DNA of 64,000 nucleotides, taken from assembly GCA_965214025.1 (NCBI GenBank), contig CBDCAW010000034.1, forward strand, positions 1 through 64,000, read 5' to 3'. Position 1 is the stretch's first letter, and each line of letters opens with the position of its first letter. Under the pieces are notes generated by a model. The model was given only the letters and a program-made list of their open reading frames with translations. It did no database searches and was not told the origin of the DNA. This stretch comes from Granulosicoccus sp965214025 (GTDB lineage: Bacteria; Pseudomonadota; Gammaproteobacteria; Granulosicoccales; Granulosicoccaceae). The position numbers and the translations under genes are program-made. Shown here one piece after another: positions 58,561 to 64,000 of the stretch.

Positions 58561-59115
58561 CGATGCCTGATGAGAATAGGCAGTTCCTGAACCTATCGCA
58601 AGCAAGAGGCATAAGGTAATACCCTTAGCCCGGATAACTTACGTGGCTGCGACTGCTGCCCATCGTCTGTCAGTTTTGATGTCTGAGCATCTGACGTCAG
58701 CCGGGCTGGCTCTGGCGCGGCAACTTGCAATGCCATTGGTTCCTATGAGTCACCAGTGGCTCAGTTAACTGAGCTATTTCGTTCGCTGTGATCTCGGTCC
58801 AGGTACCGCTGCCCGTTGGTAGATGAAAGTCTGCTAATAATACTACTGTGACACAGCGGTTTAGCGTACCCAGAGTCACTCCATGAGCGTTGGGTCTGCA
58901 GGTTGGCCCGTATCTGCCTGAAGACAGCCTCGCCGGGGTAGCTTTGCGAGTAAAGCATGTACAATCGGCGTACGCTGATCGTGATCCGGGCAGCGAATTT
59001 CAACACCTTCGAGCGGTTCGTCGTGCACTGCGCTCTTTTCGGCTCTGTTTGCGCCAGGCCCAGGCGGCGAAGAGCGTGCATCTGCACATACGCGAACGAG
59101 GATATCCCTGGGGGT
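58561..59115. other. Intergenic region upstream of the lipoprotein and after leuS
   Basis: About 550 bp with no supportable gene. ORFs up to 108 codons exist on the minus strand but have no domain or ribosome binding site. No terminal inverted repeats or transposase-like text were seen. Confidence 0.5.
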
Positions 59116-61788
59116 TTAGTTCGCCACGATGTTGACCAGCCGGCCGGGCACGACGATCACCTTCCGCACCGTCTTGCCCTCGGTGTGTCGTATCACGGCG
59201 TCGTCCGCCAGTGCCGCGCTCTCGCAAGCCGCGCGATCCGCATCGGTCGGCATCACGATGGCACCACGGCGCTTGCCGTTGACCTGAACCACCAGCTCGA
59301 TTTCCTGGCGCGTCAGCGCCGCCTCGTCCACCGCCGGCCAGGCCTCGTCTATCAGCCGCGACTGATACCCCAGATGAGCCCACATCACGTGAGTGACATG
59401 CGGGGTGAACGGACTCAACAGGCGCACCAGCACGCTGCAGGCCTCATGCATGACCGCCTGGCCCTGCGCCGAATCGTCGTCCAGGCGGCTCACCTCGTTG
59501 AACAACTCCATGATCGAGGCGATCGCGGTGTTGAAGGTCAAGCGCCGCTCGATATCGTCGGTGACCTTGGCAATGGTTTCGTGAGTCTTGCGCCGTAATA
59601 CTTTCAGATCATCGCTCAGCTCGGCAACCTCTACCGCAACCCGGGCACCCGCGGCATCGAGCGCCACCACTTCGCGCCACAAGCGCTTGAGGAACCGGTG
59701 CATGCCTTCCACCCCGCCCTCCTTCCATTCCAGCGACTGATGCGGCGGCGAATCGCTCATGGAGAACAGGCGCATGGTGTCGGCACCGTAGCGCTCGATC
59801 ATCTGCAGCGGATCGACCCCGTTGTTCTTGGACTTCGACATCTTCTCGATACGCCCGACCGTGACCGGTTTGCCATCATCACGCAGTGTGGCGCTCTCGA
59901 TCCGGCCCTTGTCGTCGGTGCGCAACTCGACATCACGCAGATTGAAATAGACCGGGCGACCGTTCTCGTCCTGCCGAAAATAGCTTTCCGCCACGAGCAT
60001 GCCCTGGGTCAGCAAACGGGTGAAGGGCTCGTCTGATATTACAAGCCCGGCATCACGCATCAACTTGTGGAAGAAACGGGCGTACAGCAGGTGCATGACG
60101 GCATGCTCGGCACCACCGATGTACTGATCCACGGGCAACCAGTAGTTCGCCCTCTCGTCGAGCATGGCGTCGGCACCGGGGCAGCAATAGCGCGCGTAAT
60201 ACCAGCTCGACTCGAAGAAGGTATCGAAGGTATCGGTTTCACGAGTGCCGGGCTCGTCTGTACCGGGCACCTTGGTATTGATGAAGTCCGGGTCTGTCTT
60301 GATAGGGGAGCGTACGCCGGAGAAGGCGACATCCTCGGGCAGCACCACTGGCAGATCCTGCTCCGGCACCACGTGCACGCCACCGTCGGCATCGTAGATC
60401 ACCGGAATCGGGCAGCCCCAGTAGCGCTGGCGCGATACGCCCCAATCACGCAGACGGTAGTTCACGCGCCGCTCGCCGCCGGCGTGCTCGACCAGAAACG
60501 CCGAGCTCGCCTCGAAGCATGCGGTGAAGTCGAGGCCATCGAACTCGCCGGAATTGATGGCCACCGTATCGTGCTTGTCGACGAAGGCAGCCTGAGTGAC
60601 GTCCACCGGCGAGTGGGTCGATTGCACCACCTGGGTGATCGGCAAACCGTACTTCGTGGCGAACTCCCAGTCGCGCTGATCATGGCCTGGCACCGACATC
60701 ACGGCACCGGTGCCGTAACCCATCAGCACGAAGTTCGCCGCGTAGATCTCGATGTGCTCACCGTTGACCGGGTTGATCGCCTGAATACCCAGCGGCACAC
60801 CCCGCTTCTCCAGCTTCTCGATCGCCGCCTCGCTGGTACCGGCGCGTGCACAGGCATCGATGAAGCCGATCAGCGTTGCGGCTTCCGGTGTCTGCAACCG
60901 GGCCGCTTCGGTGGCCAGCGGGTGCTCCGCCGCCACCGCCATGTACGTGACCCCGGCAACGGTATCGGGCCGTGTGGTATACACGCGCAGACAATCGTCA
61001 CGCGGCGTGCCGTCGCGATCCGCCAGGGTAAAATCGAATTCCACCCCTTCGGAGCGACCGATCCAGTTGCGCTGTTGGGCCTTGACTGCCTCGGGCCAGC
61101 CATCCAGATCGTCCAGCTCGGCGAGCAGCTCATCGGCGTACTGGGTGATCTTCAGAAACCACTGTGGAATGTCGCGCCGCTCGACGAAGGCACCGGAACG
61201 CCAGCCCCGACCCTCGGCATCGACCTGTTCGTTGGCCAGCACCGTCTGCTCGATGGGATCCCAGTTGACTGTGGCCATCTTCTTGTAGGCCAGGCCCTGC
61301 TCCACCAGCTTGGTGAAGAACCACTGTTCCCAGCGATAGTATTCAGGCTTGCAGGTAGCCAGCTCGCGCGACCAGTCGTAGGCGAAACCCAGCTTCTGCA
61401 ACTGTTCGCGCATCTCCTCGATATTGCGGTAGGTCCAGGTGGCAGGCGCGGTGTGGTTCTTGATGGCGGCATTCTCGGCCGGCAGGCCGAACGCATCCCA
61501 GCCCATCGGCTGCAGCACGTTGAAGCCCCGCATACGCTTGTAGCGCGAGATCACATCGCCGATGGTGTAGTTGCGTACATGCCCCATATGCAGGCTGCCG
61601 CTCGGGTAAGGCAGCATCGAAAGGCAATAGTATTTCGGACGAGAAGCATCTTCCGTGACCCGAAATGCCTCGCTGTCGACCCAGGCCTGCTGTACCTGCG
61701 ATTCGATGGTGCGAAAGTCGTAGTTGTCGGGAAGCGGCGGGGTGGCCACGGCGGCGGGGTCGCTGGTGTCTGAAGGCCTGTCTTGCAT
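59116..61788 (-). CDS. leuS: Leucyl-tRNA synthetase
   Basis: An 890-residue class I synthetase. The ATG at 61788 is nearest to the family N-terminus; the frame extends to 61827. The HIGH motif is in PYPSGSLHMGHVRNYTIGD, the KMSKS motif in KMSKSKNNGVDP, and the editing-domain region includes TRPDTVAGVTYMAVAAEHPLA. SRQRYWGCPIPVI and the C-terminal KRRGAIVMPTDADR are also present. It is divergent from the kinase-like gene. The usual downstream neighbour lptE is missing here. Confidence 0.97.
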   Translation of the reverse strand: MQDRPSDTSDPAAVATPPLPDNYDFRTIESQVQQAWVDSEAFRVTEDASRPKYYCLSMLPYPSGSLHMGHVRNYTIGDVISRYKRMRGFNVLQPMGWDAFGLPAENAAIKNHTAPATWTYRNIEEMREQLQKLGFAYDWSRELATCKPEYYRWEQWFFTKLVEQGLAYKKMATVNWDPIEQTVLANEQVDAEGRGWRSGAFVERRDIPQWFLKITQYADELLAELDDLDGWPEAVKAQQRNWIGRSEGVEFDFTLADRDGTPRDDCLRVYTTRPDTVAGVTYMAVAAEHPLATEAARLQTPEAATLIGFIDACARAGTSEAAIEKLEKRGVPLGIQAINPVNGEHIEIYAANFVLMGYGTGAVMSVPGHDQRDWEFATKYGLPITQVVQSTHSPVDVTQAAFVDKHDTVAINSGEFDGLDFTACFEASSAFLVEHAGGERRVNYRLRDWGVSRQRYWGCPIPVIYDADGGVHVVPEQDLPVVLPEDVAFSGVRSPIKTDPDFINTKVPGTDEPGTRETDTFDTFFESSWYYARYCCPGADAMLDERANYWLPVDQYIGGAEHAVMHLLYARFFHKLMRDAGLVISDEPFTRLLTQGMLVAESYFRQDENGRPVYFNLRDVELRTDDKGRIESATLRDDGKPVTVGRIEKMSKSKNNGVDPLQMIERYGADTMRLFSMSDSPPHQSLEWKEGGVEGMHRFLKRLWREVVALDAAGARVAVEVAELSDDLKVLRRKTHETIAKVTDDIERRLTFNTAIASIMELFNEVSRLDDDSAQGQAVMHEACSVLVRLLSPFTPHVTHVMWAHLGYQSRLIDEAWPAVDEAALTRQEIELVVQVNGKRRGAIVMPTDADRAACESAALADDAVIRHTEGKTVRKVIVVPGRLVNIVAN

Positions 61789-61941
61789 GAGGGAGAGGTA
61801 CGCTGCGGATCCGGACTGGCAGCGCATGATATCAGTGCGGGGTCATCGGAGACACTATACTGAGCCGTGCCCCTCAGGCGTCGCGAGATCGCGTACGCTC
61901 CCAGCCCGTCCTACATCGCGATCGGTGCCCAAGCCCGAAAC

Positions 61942-62907
61942 ATGCTGCTATTCCTGCAGAATTCCGCCGCCGGCAACCGCGACGCCTACGAATTGCGCAA
62001 ACTGCTCGAAACGCGTACGCAGGCCATGGGCCTGCCGGCGCTGTTCATCAACCGAACCCCGGGCGAACCGGTACGGCGCCTGACCCTGCGAGCCGGTGAA
62101 GCCATCGCCGGCGAGGTACTCGAAGGTCGTGATGTCACCCTGGTGGCGGTGGGCGGTGATGGCACGGTGAACCTGGCGGCCAGGCTGGCGCTCGGCCATG
62201 GGCGGTCGCTGGGCATCATTCCGGCGGGCACCTATAATTTCACCGCCCGCAACCACGGCATTCCCGAAGATCCCGATGCCGCCCTGGAACTCCTGGTGAA
62301 CGGTACAGCCCATGCGGTGCAGACCGGGTTGATCAACGAGCGTCTGTTCCTGGTCAACGCCGGCGTCGGCCTGTACGCCAAGCTGCAACAGGAGCGGGAG
62401 GGCTTCAAGCGTCTGCTGGGCAGGCATCGCGTGGTCGCCACCATCGCCGCCATCGCAACCGTGCTGCGTCCGCACCGCAACCTGCAGATGAGAATCGTCA
62501 GCGACGACCGCATCATCGACACGCAGGCCGCCACCTTCATCGTCAGCAACAATCGCCTGCAACTGGAACTGATCGGCGTTCGCGATGTGCTGGCGATCGG
62601 CGCCGGGCAACTCTACGGCGGCCTGTTGCGACCAATCGGCCGGTTCGCGATGCTGCAGATGATGCTGCGCGGCTCGCGCGGCACCGTGCTGGACACCCCC
62701 GAGCTGGATACTCTGCTGTTGCAGTCGCTGCGGGTGTTTCTGCCGGCCTCACGGCAACGCTCAGCCTCGGTCTCGATCGATGGCGAACGCAGCCGCCTGC
62801 CCCTGCCCCTGCAGTTTCAGGTGAACCCCGCCACCCTCATGCTGATCAAGCCAGACACCACGATGGCCCCGGCCGATGCCGCCGCGGTGCCGGAAGCCAC
62901 CACATGA
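61942..62907 (+). CDS. Diacylglycerol kinase-family (DagK/YegS-like) protein
   Basis: A 321-residue lipid-kinase-like protein. The ATG at 61942 (MLLFLQNSAAGNRDAYELRK) matches the family N-terminus; a GTG at 61867 is in frame. The nucleotide motif VTLVAVGGDGTVNLAARL, the GIIPAGTYNFTARNHGIP block and the VNAGVGLYAKL stretch are the catalytic core. The substrate may be diacylglycerol, sphingosine-like or phosphatidylglycerol lipids. Its stop overlaps the next start as ATGA. Confidence 0.88.
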   Translation: MLLFLQNSAAGNRDAYELRKLLETRTQAMGLPALFINRTPGEPVRRLTLRAGEAIAGEVLEGRDVTLVAVGGDGTVNLAARLALGHGRSLGIIPAGTYNFTARNHGIPEDPDAALELLVNGTAHAVQTGLINERLFLVNAGVGLYAKLQQEREGFKRLLGRHRVVATIAAIATVLRPHRNLQMRIVSDDRIIDTQAATFIVSNNRLQLELIGVRDVLAIGAGQLYGGLLRPIGRFAMLQMMLRGSRGTVLDTPELDTLLLQSLRVFLPASRQRSASVSIDGERSRLPLPLQFQVNPATLMLIKPDTTMAPADAAAVPEATT

Positions 62908-63713
62908 CCAGGCTCGTTCATCTGTCAGACCTGCATTTCGGCACCGAGGAGTCACATGTACTGGCTGACCTGGAACAGGCCATCACGACGATCAGCCCGG
63001 ACCTGGTGATCGTCAGCGGCGACCTGACACAACGAGCACGTGTGCATGAGTTCCGCGCTGCGCATGATTTCCTTCAGCGTCTGCCCGCGGCCAGCCTGGT
63101 CGTGCCGGGGAATCACGACATTCCCCTGTACAACCCCCTGGCCCGGGCACTGTGGCCGTTTCGGCGCTATAGCAGCACTTTTGGCAAGGTCTCGGGCATC
63201 AGCACCCGTGCCGCACCGATGAACGTCATCGGTATCAACACGGCGCGACCCGAGCGCCACGCCAGCGGCCGCATCAGCGCACGGCAGAGCCGCCTGGTCG
63301 TCGATTTCGCCCACCAATCCAGCGCCACCGACATCACCGTCGTCGTACTGCATCACCCGTTGATCGTCGAGAACCCGAAGGATTCGGTGGCCAGCGTGGA
63401 GCACGGCAGGAGCGCGCTGAACCAGTGGCGCAAGGCAGGTGTCGACCTGATCCTCAGCGGCCATGTGCATCATCCCTTTCTGATCTGTGCCTCGGTCAGC
63501 CACCCACGGCCACCGTGGATGCTCAACGCCGGCACCGCGATCTCCCATCGCCGGCGCCACGGCATCAGCAATTCCTTCAATGTCATCGAATGCCCAGCCG
63601 AAGCCACACGCCGATTGAGCATCGAGCGCTGGGATCATGGCAACGGCGACGCAGGTTTCGGCTGCGAGTTTCGGCACGAGCTGGATCTGGGAGACCGTCC
63701 GAGAACAGACTGA
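62904..63713 (+). CDS. Metallophosphoesterase
   Basis: A 269-residue calcineurin-like phosphoesterase. All metal-site motifs are visible: LVHLSDLHFG, DLVIVSGDLTQRARVHEF, LVVPGNHDIPLYN, VVLHHPLI and LSGHVHHPF. It resembles cAMP phosphodiesterase-like enzymes (CpdA group) in length and layout. It overlaps the lipid-kinase-like gene by ATGA, so a linked function in lipid head-group or nucleotide turnover is possible. Confidence 0.9.
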   Translation: MTRLVHLSDLHFGTEESHVLADLEQAITTISPDLVIVSGDLTQRARVHEFRAAHDFLQRLPAASLVVPGNHDIPLYNPLARALWPFRRYSSTFGKVSGISTRAAPMNVIGINTARPERHASGRISARQSRLVVDFAHQSSATDITVVVLHHPLIVENPKDSVASVEHGRSALNQWRKAGVDLILSGHVHHPFLICASVSHPRPPWMLNAGTAISHRRRHGISNSFNVIECPAEATRRLSIERWDHGNGDAGFGCEFRHELDLGDRPRTD

Positions 63714-63774
63714 TCTACTGCGGACGGCCTCCCGGGCGAACGCATGGCAAGTGCCTGAGATCTCGGTTGATCAC

Positions 63775-64000
63775 CTAGCCGATCGGAATATCTTCATAGA
63801 CTGCCGAGCGCGTTTCCGGAATGGGCGCATTGTCGGCTGCGCGGTAGGTGAACACCAGCGATCGCTTCACCGTGTCCGATTGATTCTGCCCGGCGGCGTG
63901 CAGGGTGCGCGAATGGAAGAACAGCAGATCGCCACAGGCGAGTTCCACCGGAAGGGCCGTGGCCAGCAGTGCATCGTTCGCCGGGTAGTCTGTGCGCAGG
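63775..64000 (-). CDS. Phytanoyl-CoA dioxygenase-family protein, C-terminal part
   Basis: The last 74 residues of a minus-strand gene whose 5' part lies past the window edge; the stop is TAG at 63777-63775. The sequence CGDLLFFHSRTLHAAGQNQSDTVKRSLVFTYRAADNAPI holds the distal iron-binding His (TLHAAG) and the 2-oxoglutarate-binding Arg (KRSLVFTYR) of PhyH-type Fe(II) oxygenases. The substrate cannot be judged from this part. Confidence 0.85.
   Translation of the reverse strand, partial: LRTDYPANDALLATALPVELACGDLLFFHSRTLHAAGQNQSDTVKRSLVFTYRAADNAPIPETRSAVYEDIPIG

Noticed and set aside
58561..59115. Insertion sequence remnant after leuS
   Set aside because: No inverted ends, target duplication or transposase-like residues could be found.
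60067..61773. 568-codon plus ORF opposite leuS
   Set aside because: Antisense shadow of leuS without recognisable motifs.

Overview
The window is about 60% GC, densely coded, and reads as a gammaproteobacterial chromosome. The evidence is the tRNA-Tyr/Gly/Thr-tuf-tRNA-Trp-secE-nusG-rplKAJL-rpoBC block, the proteobacterial cyoABCD quinol oxidase, lptE and leuS. A gene that looks strongly like bciA (8-vinyl reductase of bacteriochlorophyll synthesis) sits beside serine-cycle carbon genes, so the organism may be an aerobic anoxygenic phototroph. A marine Granulosicoccus-like lineage is only a guess.

Layout. 1-670: left edge with the start of a leftward gene and decayed sequence. 0.67-4 kb: an OFA-type MFS transporter, then a repeat-rich protein with a nuclease-toxin-like C-terminus and a CPCC cysteine-rich protein that may be its immunity partner. 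4-9 kb (minus): cyoABCD with a SURF1 gene, the last four genes joined by overlapping stop/start codons. 9-14 kb: an MHS-family transporter, a truncated Uma2 remnant, a secreted cyclase-family hydrolase and a secreted PQQ dehydrogenase. 14-23.5 kb: a class V aminotransferase, mtkA, mtkB and ppc on the minus strand, divergent from an orphan response regulator, mcl and bciA on the plus strand, then a DUF2470 protein. 23.6-32.3 kb: accessory and envelope genes (a Fur-box-preceded small membrane ORF, fpr, DUF4149, YceI, a PepSY membrane protein, a CsbD lipoprotein, another lipoprotein, a CAP-domain protein, a TetR regulator and a broken reductase fragment).

32.6-46.7 kb (minus) is the RNA polymerase, ribosomal protein and EF-Tu superoperon with four tRNAs. 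A TTGACA-17-CATAAT promoter lies upstream of tRNA-Tyr, an L10-leader-like gap precedes rplJ, hairpins lie between rplL and rpoB, and a hairpin follows rpoC. 46.9-51.5 kb: a lipoprotein, citrate synthase, a flavin reductase, lptE and a DUF302 protein. 51.7-58.5 kb: a frameshifted PLD-like gene, an RNB ribonuclease, an EamA transporter, an ECF sigma factor, a DUF4331 protein and lipoproteins. 59.1-64 kb: leuS, a diacylglycerol-kinase-like gene, a metallophosphoesterase and the end of a phytanoyl-CoA dioxygenase gene.

How the genes work together. Ppc makes oxaloacetate from PEP and bicarbonate. After reduction to malate, MtkAB forms malyl-CoA, Mcl splits it to acetyl-CoA and glyoxylate, and the aminotransferase can turn glyoxylate into glycine. 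bciA overlaps mcl by ATGA, which physically links this carbon module to a pigment gene. No rRNA, CRISPR array, complete insertion sequence or prophage was seen.
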